A stretch of DNA of 64,000 nt from Candidula unifasciata (GCA_905116865.2 CAJHNH020002463.1:1-64000); one strand, 5' to 3'. Counted from the stretch's first letter, positions 21,904 to 32,846 are shown. Translations and numbers: made by a program. Notes: generated by a model not told the origin, from the letters alone.

Positions 21904-21965
<62 letters not shown>

Positions 21966-22095
21966 CTTCTTCTTCTTCTTCTTCTTCTTCTTCTTCTTCT
22001 TCTTCTTCTTCTTCTTCTTCTTCTTCTTCTTCTTCTTCTTCTTCTTCTTCTTCTTCTTCTTCTTCTTCTTCTTCTTTTTCTTCATCTTCTTTTTC
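21904..22095. repeat. (TTG)n(TTC)n compound microsatellite
   Basis: About 20 TTG then about 40 TTC units. Long frames through it (poly-Cys/Ser, poly-Val/Leu, poly-Leu/Phe) are repeat artefacts. Confidence 0.97.
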
Positions 22096-22600
22096 TTCTG
22101 TTGGCCTTTAAAAGCGATTGGTACCTTGTTTTGTAGCTTACGACTAAACTGCAATCTCTGCGTCTATCGGCCAAGATAGTCTAATTTAAACAAATTCATA
22201 ATTAATCAACGTTAACGACATGCTTGTTGGAGATGGGTGAGAAGAGGGGAAGTAAATATAATGGTTCCCTCCCAATATAGGGCCCTGGAATCCACACGAG
22301 AACGATACGGATTTGAACACCAGACCTTTGGACCTGTAGGCGAGCATCTAGCTGCTACTCTAGTGAAGCTAACGCATGTCTTACTGGATGAAATAAGTAG
22401 TAGAGTGTTTTCAGTAATATTTTATATTCACACAACCTTGTTAACTAAAAGGGAAATCTTTTTCTAAGGGGATCACGGGCATAACAAATTATTAGTTTAT
22501 TATGCATGACCTGGAATTTCAAAACATCGTTTTCATGTTGTGGGCGGACCCAAACCATACATTGCATGTTTTTGTTTTCTTTTCATGGCCGGGAAATAAA
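22096..22600. other. No gene recognised
   Basis: Includes a tRNA-like B-box candidate on the minus strand ('TGTTCAAATCC', 22319-22309) but no matching head that I can defend. Confidence 0.4.
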
Positions 22601-22770
22601 CTGTGTAAAGACTGTGTGTGTCGTTCTACACCCACCAGGACGTACATTGAGCGACCAACACCCGGTGACACAAAGTGCCACCATTGGGATGAGGATCACC
22701 CAGGCACAAGTCCTAGAAACCCTGTTCAACTGTTAGGTTATATTAGGACCCCCGACTTCAGTTAGGATGG
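22600..22770 (-). repeat. Repeat F copy (reverse)
   Basis: The minus strand carries 'CCTAATATAACCTAACAGTT', 'GAACAGGGTTTCTAGGACTT', 'GTGCCTGGGTGATCCTCATC', 'TGGCACTTTGTGTCACCGGG', 'TGTTGGTCGCTCAATGTACG' and 'TCCTGGTGGGTGTAGAACGA'. This is the best-preserved copy and useful as a reference for the family. Confidence 0.65.
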
Positions 22771-22849
22771 GGCTTTACAATAAAAAATAAAAATTAAAAA
22801 AAAAAAAACTGCATCCCACATTGGAACGGAAATTTCCTGTAAACACTGT

Positions 22850-23105
22850 TCATGCGGGCGGCGTAATCCAACATACCGCGATCGAAACCCACTGCAGGCT
22901 GCGTGGATTTTTATCGTGGTATGGGACGTCGCAGGTCGACCCAACCTCAAATGGGTACCAGGATGGGCTGTCCTGGGAAAGTGAAGACGGCCGGCGTAAT
23001 GCTGACCACATTACCCACCGAGTGCCGATTGGTCTGTAAAAATATGGGTGCTCTTCCCATATGCCCGATGCGCCCAATGGCGTGTAAAGGGATCTTTACT
23101 TTTTT
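22850..23105 (+). repeat. SINE-B copy
   Basis: Head remnant ('AACATACCGCGATCGAAACC', a B-box derivative), then the full body with 'AGGTCGACCCAACCTCAAAT', 'GGGTACCAGGATGGGCTGTC' and 'TAATGCTGACCACATTACCC', ending 'AAAGGGATCTTTACTTTTTT'. Confidence 0.85.
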
Positions 23106-23384
23106 TTTTAAACTGTTCGTGCGGCATTATTTAAATTATCCATGATGATTATGGTTTAAAATAAAAGCCTGAACAAATAGCGTAAAAAATAAATAAACAA
23201 ATAAAAACAATAATGTACTGTCTCTGCAATTAAAGTTGACTATAGTGCACCGCTGTTGTCTTTGGGAGTATTACCAAATTGTGAAACGCGTTTACTGAAC
23301 CTCTGATCACAAAGCTACACTTTGTTTTATATTACGAACGACTTATAGTTTATTGGTTTTAAGAAGACGACATTCTTTGGTTTT
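23106..23384. other. No feature recognised
   Basis: AT-rich spacer. Confidence 0.5.
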
Positions 23385-23690
23385 GAATTTAATCTTGTCC
23401 GTGTGGGTTTCGGGGCCACAAGGGGGTTGGGGGGAAATGGGGAATAGATTACTGCCTCTCCAATAAGTATGTCGTAAAAAGAGATTGTTGTTTGAAGTCG
23501 GAGTGCATCTGCATGAGAGGCAAGGAACCAACAGTATCAACACAGGTAGATCAGTAAAACGGATATGCGTGCAAAACTCAAGTCTTGGCACAAGGCTAAA
23601 GTCCAAAAGTGGACAACCGAGCAAAAACTTTCCAACTGAGTTTACAGCTGGTCAACGCTAAAAAGGACAAGAAGAAAAATGTAGCTCTGT
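23385..23690 (+). repeat. Repeat E copy, well preserved
   Basis: 'TTGAAGTCGGAGTGCATCTG', 'CATGAGAGGCAAGGAACCAA', 'AGATCAGTAAAACGGATATG', 'GCACAAGGCTAAAGTCC', 'CTGAGTTTACAGCTGGTCAA' and 'GACAAGAAGAAAAATG'. The GAA-rich end may seed (GAA)n tracts. Confidence 0.7.
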
Positions 23691-23727
23691 TCAGACATAC
23701 AAATTCGCATCCTTTGTTGCCTATAGG

Positions 23728-23965
23728 CGGCTCTGTGGCTAAGTCAATGCGAACGCTTCGTAATGCCGGAATGCCGGGTTCGATCCCAGCTGCAGGCCAT
23801 GCGCCTTGCGTTGGTTTCGACAGTATTATCAAGAAAGCCGACCGCCCAGGAAGCAATGGCAAATTACTGGACGTAAATTTGCCTAGAAAAACCACACAAC
23901 AAGCTGGGGCTGTTGAGGTTGGTTCTGCAACGTCCTGTAAAGGATACGCAACTAACCTGTTGCAT
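23728..23965 (+). repeat. SINE-A, full length
   Basis: The tRNA-like head starts CGGCTCTGTGGCTAAGTCAA, with B-box GGGTTCGATCC at 23776-23786. The body is complete to 'GATACGCAACTAACCTG'. Very close to the copy at 20357; it sits about 40 bp after a repeat E. Confidence 0.88.
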
Positions 23966-24074
23966 TTAAGAAGGTAACCAGATGTCCTAATTCGACCCAG
24001 GTAGTACCAAGCTGACACTCCTGTGTCACACTCGGTCATAACATATGTCCCGGATTTTTGTTTTGTTTATACGC

Positions 24075-24200
24075 CAGCACATTATGTAACAGGAAGTAAA
24101 AGTGGTCGGCATGGTGTTAGTCACATCTCTAACCGGGTGCCGCCTACTATATACAAATGAAGGTTTAGCACTATGTGTCCTATAAGCCAGCGACATGAAA
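24075..24200 (+). repeat. SINE-C body, degraded
   Basis: 'AGGAAGTAAAAGTGGTCGGC' and 'ATGGTGTTAGTCACATC', then 'GGTTTAGCACTATGTGTCC', align to the second half of SINE-C. Confidence 0.4.
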
Positions 24201-24759
24201 CCTACACCGCGATTAGATGTTAGTTGTTGGTGATTAGTGAGGATTATAATCATAGCATTCCGGGCAGATCTATAGTTGCCCCGATCTTCTCTTTTAAAGC
24301 TTCACAGGTTTAAAAACACTGATGGCGCCTGTTCTGTGTTGATTAGCAAAACGTCTTGTCCCCTCGGTGAAATGTTAATTGCGGCTCCAGGTAACACTCT
24401 CGTGTCCATCAGACTAGACGATGATATGAAATCATTCCATTTGACGCTTATGTTCAGTACGGGGTTCAGCCATATCAACCGCAGTGTCTGTAAGATAATC
24501 TGCACGCTTGTTGCCTCAAGAACCCGCATAACCTGACACATACAGGGAAATTGAATCAAAAAAGAAAAAAAAAAAAAAGAAAAAATGAGTCGCATAACGA
24601 CTCCCCATCCATACTGGAATACAGGTTACTCTGTAGCAGCTAGGATGCCCGATTTATGTATATTTTACCGTGGAACAGGGTTTATGAAGTTTTCCCCTGT
24701 TGGATTCTCATTCGATTAGTGGTCTTTTCAGTCATCAGGTGTTAATCTTTCAGAAAGAA
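24201..24759. other. No gene recognised
   Basis: Two overlapping opposite-strand frames around 24276-24595 have no domain or splice support. Weak repeat F-like sequence near 24665-24745 ('TGGAACAGGGTTTATGAAG'). Confidence 0.4.
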
Positions 24760-24765
24760 TCCCCC

Positions 24766-24796
<31 letters not shown>

Positions 24797-24806
24797 AAAA
24801 AAAAAA
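24760..24806. repeat. Poly-C followed by poly-A
   Basis: C27 then A20, the same C-then-A order as at 8574-8700. Confidence 0.95.
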
Positions 24807-24809
24807 CCA

Positions 24810-25254
24810 ACAAATATTCACCAAAGATCAAAACAAGGAAGGAAATTTGCATATAAAGAATGGCATGCCTCCGAAATCTGAAATACTTCGATTGAAATGG
24901 GCAATCATGCTTCTCTGTCTCCTGTGATTTCAAACATATTTGTCCGCTTGTGTACAGTCTACTTATCTGACATATAGATATACGTATAGAATCGTAGCTC
25001 GTTGTCTTCCGTTTCCATACATGTGTCATATTGTCATATATTCAGGTGTTTCTCTTTTCATAAAGTGACAAATATGATTGTGAAGTTTGGGTGTAGAGAA
25101 GTAAACAGATTCTCATGAACAAAGAGATGAAGAAATAACACTGACTTTAGACAACACACACGTTAAGAAAACCTGAAGAAAAATACACACACTATATAAC
25201 TACACAGTCCTTACATTGTGTCTACAATAGGTGTGCATAAACCAGAAAAACAAA
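24810..25254. other. No feature recognised
   Basis: AT-rich spacer. Confidence 0.5.
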
Positions 25255-25830
25255 CTACATGGCTACAGTGTCAGAAATCATAACACGAGAATCTAATATA
25301 TGCATTAGTCTCATTTCTACGCTTTCAGACGTATTAGGTATACAGATGTCATCACCATCACCATCATTATTATTTAGATGTCCTTTATAGAATGTCGCTT
25401 TTACCAGAGCTCGCTTAAGAGAAACTCGGTCTCTTGCTAGCTGTCCCAGCACTTTTCTACCCAAAGTGTCGCTTATATCCTGTACCCACCTTCGTGCTGG
25501 TTATCCCCTGTCCTTCATTCCTTGTAACATGCAATTTATGATAAATTTTTTTTAAACCGTTGATATGGCCAAATTATTTGAGTTTTCAAGTCAGGATGCT
25601 GTTTACTAGCCAATCTTCCTTGGTGTTCAGATCTGTTAGGATGTCAGTATTTCTTTCCTTCTCTGTCTATGTTATTCTGAAAATCTATCTTTAAGATTTC
25701 ACCTAAGAAGTTTGGCTTTCATTAAAAATGTGCCCCTTGCTTTCAACACCCATAATGCTTTAGATTATGTCATCGGACTTTAGCAAGGCATGTTTCGCTA
25801 GCCGCATATTCTTAAAAAACGAATTTGCCT
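25255..25830 (-). mobile_element. Non-LTR retrotransposon RT tail (reverse), frameshifted
   Basis: The minus strand reads 'FGHINGLKKIYHKLH', then 'VGTGYKRHFG' in one frame and 'LGQLARDRVSLKRALVKATF' and 'YKGHLNN' in another. It ends in a GATGGTGATGGTGATGAC run (25362-25345). The F-G-H-I, RG.R and 'LARDR..F(K/R).AL' succession is the usual polyprotein end. Same order as 14186-14520 but a different subfamily. Confidence 0.65.
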
Positions 25831-25974
25831 TCTACAGCTGATGTAGTTAGCATTTTACTAGTTGCCATGACTTCCCAGTACATTTACAGTTTAGATCCTC
25901 CTGGAATCAGTGAGTGAAGTTGAAACCCACTAAGAATGCACACTAAGATATTAGCACTTGGTCATCACAAAAGT

Positions 25975-26060
25975 CATATTCGGGTGAGAAATCCCCACGT
26001 ATAAATCCGAGAAACCTCGTTCAACCGAAAGTTTATATTGGACCCCGACGGTTACGAAGT
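25975..26060 (-). repeat. Repeat F fragment (reverse)
   Basis: The minus strand has 'GGTCCAATATAAACTTTCGG', 'TTGAACGAGGTTTCTCGG' and 'GGGGATTTCTCACCCGAAT', a degenerate repeat F core. Confidence 0.4.
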
Positions 26061-26935
26061 GATTTAAGGTCCAGACTGGATAGTGTGCATGGGTCGATGT
26101 GGAAACTCAGGTCTATTTCTAAAATCCGTCTCAATGGGCTGCTGAGGACAAGAAGCATATCCCTGGTAGATCCGGTGTAACGAGAGATGACGCCCACGAA
26201 CGGTCCTGTTAGGTGGCCAGTACTAAAGTCTGTTGACTAGGATGTTTAAAATGTCTCAATACCAAAGAGTAAACTAACAGGATTTTAAGTAATAATCAGA
26301 TCATATTCCGTTAAATACGACTGCTGGGGCAATGCAAACAATGCAATAATTAATCCCAAAGCGGGAAAGACAATTTACGCCTGTTAGCACAGGTAGTAAA
26401 ACGGAAGCACGTCTTCTTTCATTTGTCATCATCAGGATCATACTTTCAGGAGTGACGAACTACCTGGTGGGACTGCCCAATCAGGGAAAACACGTTAAAA
26501 CCACCTCACTTTTATTTGAGAATAGCTTGAGCTTTTCAGGATACTTGAAAACTGATACTGTTATTTTATATTGATCATTTTAAAGTCTTTTCGTGGATCG
26601 GCTAAGGTACATATTTGACTAACTTCCTCTTTCCTGTCGTTATTGTGCTGCGGTGGTTTGTGCATGGATGACACGGACCTGCAGCACACCTTTTTTTCCC
26701 ACTCGATATTATCGATAACGTTTAATAAAACGAATCTTGTCTTTAAATGTGTACACTATATTACCTTAAGCTTAATGTCGGTAGGCATCCCCTTGTTCAG
26801 CTCTTTTATTGCCATCACAGCTTACATAACCCGGGCAAAGCTGAAAGTGACTCCACGAACAGTGCATTTCTGCGGTGATTCAGTTCCCATGGAAAGAGTG
26901 CTTTCTTAACCTTCGGTGGTACTGGAGAACGAACA
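26061..26935. other. No gene recognised
   Basis: Unique-looking; a frame at 26643-26909 has no recognised domain. Confidence 0.45.
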
Positions 26936-26936
26936 A

Positions 26937-27010
<74 letters not shown>
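26936..27010. repeat. (GA)n microsatellite
   Basis: About 36 GA units with two C interruptions, directly abutting an RT fragment. Confidence 0.95.
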
Positions 27011-27014
<4 letters not shown>

Positions 27015-27700
27015 TCCCAGGGGAATGCAGCGATCTTTGCATATGATGTTAATGAAGGATTCCACTCGGGGATTGACACTTGTGCTGTTGCAGTTGATCT
27101 TGAGGATGCGTACAACAAAGTACAATTCGACTTTTTGATTGTTCAGCTGCTTGATTTCATCAGTCTTAGTCCATTTCTGATTAATTGAATCTCATCTGCT
27201 CTCTTCGAGCGGAAGGTTGTGTTTAAATGCGGTAGTTGGTAATCTGAACCAAAAGCCATACACCCAGGTCTGCCGCATGATTCACCTTTATCGACGATAC
27301 TTTTCAACATTTACACCATAAGAATCACAGGCAAGCAGATCAAGGGACCGGGAAGGACATTATCGTACGCTGATGATGTTTTGGTGTACCGTTAAGGTAA
27401 AGACCGGGATAGGTTGCCAAGGGCCTTCAGAAATAACTTGATTGCAAAAGCAGGTGGTGCGATGAAGCCGGAGCGGTCGTCAGTGTGTCAAAGCTAACTG
27501 TGACATTGTTTCTGCTTCTTCTTCTCTTCCACCTTTTGCTGAATAACCATATTATAAACACACCAACACCAACTGTGAGTCTTTGTTCGGAGATTATGGA
27601 GAGAACTCGTTCAATGAAGTATTTAGGGGTGTGTGTGGACCGTAGTCTTTTTTTTTTTTCTGAGCATGTGTGTGACGAGCTGGTCTGGACAGCTGATTCT
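27010..27700 (+). mobile_element. Jockey-like RT fragment with palm motifs, decayed
   Basis: The plus strand reads 'GNAAIFAYDVNEGFHSG', 'TCAVAVDLEDAYNKVQFDFL' (RT motif A, with its catalytic D and AYN/F), 'GLPHDSPLSTILFNIYT' (motif B, normally G-x-x-Q-G-S-P) and 'LSYADDVLVYR' (motif C, YADD). A later frame gives 'LNNHIINTPTPTVSLCSEIM' and 'SMKYLGVCVDRSLFFFSEHV' (the K-Y-L-G thumb motif). Several frame changes and stops separate them. Motif B has H-D in place of Q-G. The endonuclease and the 3' RNase H are missing. Confidence 0.8.
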
Positions 27701-30410
27701 ACCCTTTTAAGTATTGCTGTGTATTAGTAATATTATTAAACTTTCTTACCTTTTTCTTATTGCTTCATTGTAGCAAAATTATAATTAAAGAGTTTAAAGG
27801 TATAAAAGACGAATGGGTAGTGCAAGGGGTAACTCAAGAGTTACTTCCCCACTTTTAGGACTCTCCTCTTTCATTTTCATACCAGGCACGATTGGGAAAA
27901 GACAGGCAACAGTCTGCTCTCCTCAGTTGACTTAAGTTCAGACTAAAGTGGTAGTCAGTTCTATAGTCTTGTTGTCTGTGTTTGAATTCCCTACCAGGGG
28001 TGAGTTAATAAAATAAGTTTAGTTTGATCCATTGCTTGCTTATTCCTCTGAATTAATTTCACAGGTTAAACTCTATGAAATTTGATGCCCAAATGACTTA
28101 GAAATCCTTGTGAATTCCCTGATCCTAACTAACCACGTTTATAATCCAATATATACATGTATGCAAACATATGATCTATTTGATGATTGAAATAATGTTT
28201 ATTTGATGCTAAAAAAACGTGCATTGGTATTTTTAATTATTATAATTATATTAAGTGAGAATTTATGTCCTCATGTGGAAATCTCAGCCAGTTCCGGTTT
28301 CCAGCATGGTGAGACAATTAAAAAACGAATGAAGTGTATATTCATTATACCTAATCCTTACTAAGTTGATTTTACCTCATGGTGATATTAGCTTGATAAA
28401 TCACTGTATGGCTTTAATATAGATTTAGTCCAGATAATTCTGAGACTGGTTTAAGAGCTTGAAAAGTGAATAACACAGGAGGGCTAAATTTAATATTCAC
28501 ACTGTCTGAGAAGAAGAAGAGAGATGTATGGCCCATGCTTGTAATTATTATTGTTGTATATATATTTCCCCATTACTAGGAATATATTTCAGTACCACAG
28601 CAGGTGGCCTCACAATTGTAATAATTATATTTCACCCTTTTCAACTTCTAAACTCTACTGAATAAGATTTGGCACATGTGTGGATTTAGATTTAAACTGG
28701 AGTGAGTGTTGTATATTTTATGTTAATACTGTGACAGATGGAAAGCCCATTGTCATCTATGATTGTATTTTGACATCTGTCCCAGCACCAAGTTTTATTG
28801 ATGGAGATATGTCAATTCCATTTATTTTTAAGCTGCAAAGCCCCTGTTATGAGTTTCCAGCCCATGTAAACTCACTCCCTGATTCTCATTCTTTGTGATG
28901 TGAACCCATGCGGTTGAAAGGAGAATATTGTGAAATGTGACTGTGTGTGTAAGCATGTTAACCCTTCACTATTGTAAAGACATAAGAACAATTTACACTG
29001 ATGAATGTTCTTTCTTATTGTGTGATGCAAACTATTGGGCTAGGGAGTATTCATGAAACTGATGTTTCCTAAATATTTCCCCATCAGGATTATGGACCAT
29101 GTTCTGTAAACATTCCCATTCTATACCAGTAGAATGTGAACACTTGCGATTACCCTACTCCATATGTGTGTGTAGTGTAACATTATATGAGAACTGCAGG
29201 TACTGTTGTCTCCAGTGAGAACTTTCCAAACTGTTTGTATAGGGACTATTCTTTTGTTCTAGTTCCAGATGGTAGTTCCAGATGATAGTTCCAGGTGGGA
29301 GTTCCATAAGTAAATCCCAGCGTAGCTGCAGATGCCCGACTGTCTGAACTGGACTGGAAGAGTCGACCTGCCTGATGTGTGTCCGAGGCTTAGCTAGAAG
29401 CTGACCAAAGAAACCTGAGCTACAGCTAAGTGGGAACATCTGTTACTATTCCAATCCATGATTTTATCCACAGCCTTTTGATTATTAGCTTGAATTCCAA
29501 TTCCAAATAAATGTAATAGTTTTAATGTTCCTACAGTTTTATGGAGTTTCATTTTAACTGTAATCATTGTGTCAGTGAACAAAAGCCAGTATAATTTAAT
29601 TCATTTAAATATACAATTTATTAACAGTAGGGAATAAGATGTTGGCAAACCCCGAATCCTCTCCTTTAACCAGCAAGGCTGGGAAAAATATAATTTCCTC
29701 TTTCTAACCTTCTTCCTGCGAATCTCTGTGTGCAATGGATGATGTGTTTTAGCACTGATACGTAGTTACGCACGTGCTCGACAGATCACTGTTCTCACTT
29801 CCATGGTTGGAAGATCAAGGGGGTATCGCATCACTCTGCTTACTGTGTTTTTAATAATTAGAAAAGGACGGTATGTTAGGTGAGGTTTGGATTCTGTGAT
29901 TTAAATTGTGACGACATTTGGTTAAGTTGCAGTTTCCTTCTCTTAGAAACAGATTCGTCTTCACTCCCAACAGCTCATGCAAGGTATTGACAATGAAGGT
30001 GTGTCGGGATTTCCTGTTCTCATAAAATGATAAGATCCTTAATGATGGAAATTATTCATGGTAACATCCCCTCCCCCCGCACCCACCCCCACCCCATCTC
30101 CTTCTTTCGACTGGTTGACGAAATTAAAAGTAGAATCGCTTTATGCACCAATTCAGGCGAATTGAGTATATAATGACAGTGCGTGGGGAAGGGGGTGCTG
30201 TCTGCCCGCGGGGGTGGGGGGGGGGGTGGAAGGGGGATTTATGTAAAAGGAGTTAAATAATTTGTGACAGTTACCCTCAAAAAGTCAACCTGACATTGCC
30301 AACTCATTGCATAGTGGGTGCCCGAATATTTGTATTGGCCTGTCAGTAATAGTGTCAATATCAGACTGGTCGCTTCTACTTCTCAAAAAACTTCCTGGTA
30401 CTAGTTTAGG
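27701..30410. other. Quiet 2.7 kb: no gene or recognised repeat
   Basis: The longest stretch without a recognised mobile element. It is AT-rich with only short frames; the one at 28680-28898 has no domain and no acceptor/donor pair. The dispersed TTCCAGATG(G/A)TAG repeats at 29264-29292 are a tiny 15-bp tandem. G/C-rich simple runs occur at 30070-30095 and 30208-30228. Confidence 0.45.
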
Positions 30411-30416
30411 GAGTGG

Positions 30417-30660
30417 GCCGCCGTGGTCTAGCGGCTAGACGCTCGCCTGCGGGTCGGAAGGTCGTGGTTCAGGTCCTGACGGGGCAGAACTTCTTTCAAA
30501 AATGACCTTGGCTCTCAGGTCGACCCAGCCTTGAGCCGGTACAAGATACAGTCCTGTGAAGTAAAGGTGGCCGGTGTGATGCTGACCACATCATCCACCC
30601 ATAGCCTGAGTGGCCTATACAAATATAGGTATAGCCCAAATGCCCAGTACGGTTAAAAGC
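30417..30660 (+). repeat. SINE-C, full length with tRNA-like head
   Basis: The head 'GCCGCCGTGGTCTAGCGGCT' contains an A-box (TGGTCTAGCGGCTAG), and the B-box derivative 'GGTTCAGGTCC' is at 30467-30477. The body has 'TCTCAGGTCGACCCAGCC', 'GTCCTGTGAAGTAAAGGTGG' and 'TGTGATGCTGACCACATCAT', and ends 'TGCCCAGTACGGTTAAAAGC'. The (CTT)n array starts directly at its 3' end. Confidence 0.85.
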
Positions 30661-30661
30661 G

Positions 30662-30830
30662 TTCTTCTTCTTCTTCTTCTTCTTCTTCTTCTTCTTCTTC
30701 TTCTTCTTCTTCTTCTTCTTCTTCTTCTTCTTCTTCTTCTTCTTCTTCTTCTTCTTCTTCTTCTTCTTCTTCTTCTTCTTCTTCTTCTTCTTCTTCTTCT
30801 TCTTCTTCTTCTTCTTCTTCTTTTTCTCTT
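30662..30830. repeat. (CTT)n microsatellite
   Basis: About 54 uninterrupted CTT units attached to the 3' end of SINE-C, implying that the SINE tail seeded the array. Confidence 0.97.
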
Positions 30831-30939
30831 CCATCTTGAATCTTAGTGAAGTGTCGAGGGGGGGGGGGGGGGGGGGAGATGTAACATTCGTTGTGAGCTC
30901 GGTCAAGAGCACTATTTAGACATGTTCATTTCTGTAAGG

Positions 30940-31480
30940 CTGTTCTTATATGCCATCACTCCATATTTTCCGAGGTCTTCCACTTGCTCTATACCAGTTG
31001 TAACGTTTTAGTGTGATTCGCTTTGGCAGGTAGTACCAGGGCATTCTTGTTAGGTGTCCGAACCACTTTATCTGTTGTTCTTTGATAACTTGTAAGACTG
31101 GCATTATTCCTAGCATTGTTTGATTTCGTGATTTCGTATTCTGTCTTTCGTTGAAACTCCTGCAGCTCTTCTAAGGAATTCCTCTCTGTTCTCACAATTT
31201 TACGTTCATTGGAGGATGTAAGTGTCGGCCAAAATATTGTTCTGTTAAGATTCACTTTAATACTCCTGGGTATCTGCTTGTGTGTCAGCAGTGGAGATAT
31301 TTGCCCCAATACTTGATTAGCTTTGGCACATCTCGTGCTAATTTCTCTGTCCAGTTTTCCGTTGGATGTGTAAATTGCTCCCAAATACCTAAATTTCCCT
31401 GTTAGTCTTATGGTGTTGTTTTTTTTAATTTTATTTCTAAATTGTCTTTCTGTCTTCCTATCACCATTGTCTCTATCTTC
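30940..31480 (-). mobile_element. Non-LTR retrotransposon RT tail (reverse)
   Basis: The minus strand encodes 'LGAIYTSNGKLDREIST'-like sequence, 'RCAKANQVLGQISPLLTHKQ', 'IPRSIKVNLNRTIFWPTL' and 'SLEELQEFQRKTEYEI', with 'VVRTPNKNALVLPAKANH'. It is the thumb/C-terminal region after motif C ('YLG.I..SNGKLDREI'). Frame breaks near 31190 and 31400. Confidence 0.7.
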
Positions 31481-31551
31481 GTAGTGTTTATTTTTATATT
31501 ATATTCATCCCCTTTGTTGATTTAGGTAGTTCTGTAGGCATTCCGTAAGTA

Positions 31552-31680
31552 AAGTAAAGTAAAGTAAAGATTCCTTTTCACGCCTTTCGGCGAATCGGGC
31601 ATATGGGCAGAGCGTCCCATATTTTACAGACCATCAGCACTTTGTGGGTAATGTGGTCAGCATTATGCATCACAGTAGGC
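31552..31680 (-). repeat. SINE-B 3' half (reverse)
   Basis: The minus strand has 'GCATAATGCTGACCACATTA', 'CCCACAAAGTGCTGATGGTC', 'TGTAAAATATGGGACGCTC', 'CATATGCCCGATTCGCCG' and 'AAGGCGTGAAAAGGAATC', then a TTTAC(TTTAC)n tail, i.e. a (TTTAC) repeat at its 3' end. Confidence 0.8.
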
Positions 31681-31689
31681 ATTCCGTAC

Positions 31690-32740
31690 TTAATAGTAAT
31701 TCTGTAATATCTTCTTTTTGATTAAAGCTCGTTTCCTTACATATGGTATCCATGTATGTTATAAAAAGAAGTGGCGATAGTAAACAGCCCAGAGTTCAGT
31801 ATACAAGTTCTTGATAATCCTGCCTTCGATCTTATGCAGCATTTAGTACGCGTGTACAGGCTTTTGCAAATAATAATGAGATGATTGCTGATTCCCTTTT
31901 GCCCATACATTGCGACATTATAACATTTTTACATTCTTACATTTTTACCTACTTTTACAAATGTAAGGATTCTCGAGCTTGGAGGCAAAATATAAGCGTA
32001 ACGTTGAAGATTCGTACACATGATCATTTGGCATGACGGTACGAGTGCTAGCCACTGCGCTATCACAGCTTTCATAGAAACAAAAATATAAGCTCTACCC
32101 TGTACGGACTTCATGATACTTCGAAACCGTCGGGACTTCAAAATAACCTTACTGTTGAACTGGGTCCTGGGCTTTCTTCCTAGGGGATTCTCATCAAAAT
32201 ATTGACTCTTTGGATCACTTCACCAATATTATTATTATTATTATCTTCTGCCCCCCCCCCCCCTTCCTCCCCATCCGGTTCAGTGATGACATCGAAAAGG
32301 GCGGAAATATGGGGGGCGGGGGGGAGGCGGACTTTTCCTATGCACAGTAATTTTATACTCGATTCGGCCGGAAGCGTGCATAAGGCGACCTTACTTTTAA
32401 TTTCATCTACTAGTCGAAACAAGGGAAAAAATGAGTGTTTCCATGAAACATTTATATCACTAAGTAATAAGAAGAACTCCAGAACGGGATCATACACAGC
32501 AGGAGCCTACAGATCCTCAGCAGGAGGTCTCCGTCCCACAATTGTTTCGGCCCGTTTATCCCGCAAAGTCAGTAAGGCTCTTTTTATTTTATGAGAACAC
32601 GGAAATCCGGCACACCTTCATTGTCGATACTTTCTAGGAGCTTTTTGGGTAAGGACGAATGTGCGGGCGATTTTCTTGGAGACAGAAACTGCAACTGACT
32701 GATCAAATTGCTTTACCGTTTACCTCACAGAATCCAAACC
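31690..32740. other. No gene recognised
   Basis: Poly-C/poly-G interruptions at 32251-32263 and 32311-32325, weak repeat F similarity near 32150-32220. Opposite-strand frames around 32180-32594 lack domains. Confidence 0.4.
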
Positions 32741-32746
32741 TTGTGT

Positions 32747-32838
32747 GCTTCGGTAGCGCAGCAGGTAGCGCGTCAGTCTCATAATCTCAAAATCCTCGAG
32801 CGATCTGAAGGTCTTGAGCTCGATCCTCACCCGGGGCC
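32747..32838 (+). tRNA. tRNA-Met(CAT)-like gene with 19-nt insertion in the anticodon loop (probable pseudogene)
   Basis: The acceptor strands GCTTCGG (32747-32753) and CCGGGGC (32831-32837) pair fully, counting two G-T wobbles. The D-stem GCGC/GCGC is perfect. The anticodon arm TCAGT-CTCATA has CAT at 32780-32782. A 19-nt insert (32784-32802, ATCTCAAAATCCTCGAGCG) precedes ATCTGA, the 3' side of the stem. It falls at canonical intron position 37/38, although a repeated ATCT allows it to slide by up to 4 nt. T-arm: TTGAG-CTCGATC-CTCAC has one mismatch and C instead of T at position 54. Without the insert it matches elongator tRNA-Met closely. There is no T4 terminator (only TTT), and a SINE-D begins 9 bp downstream, so a pseudogene or retroposed copy is likely. 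Confidence 0.5.
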
Positions 32839-32846
32839 AACGTTTA

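Noticed and set aside
21698..22179. Poly-Ser/Cys, poly-Leu and poly-Phe frames
   Set aside because: Translation of (TTG)n(TTC)n.
26643..26909. 88-codon frame with hydrophobic stretches
   Set aside because: No homologue recognised and it runs into a GA microsatellite; not distinguishable from chance.
28680..28898. 72-codon plus-strand frame
   Set aside because: No domain, no acceptor/donor, chance length for this region.
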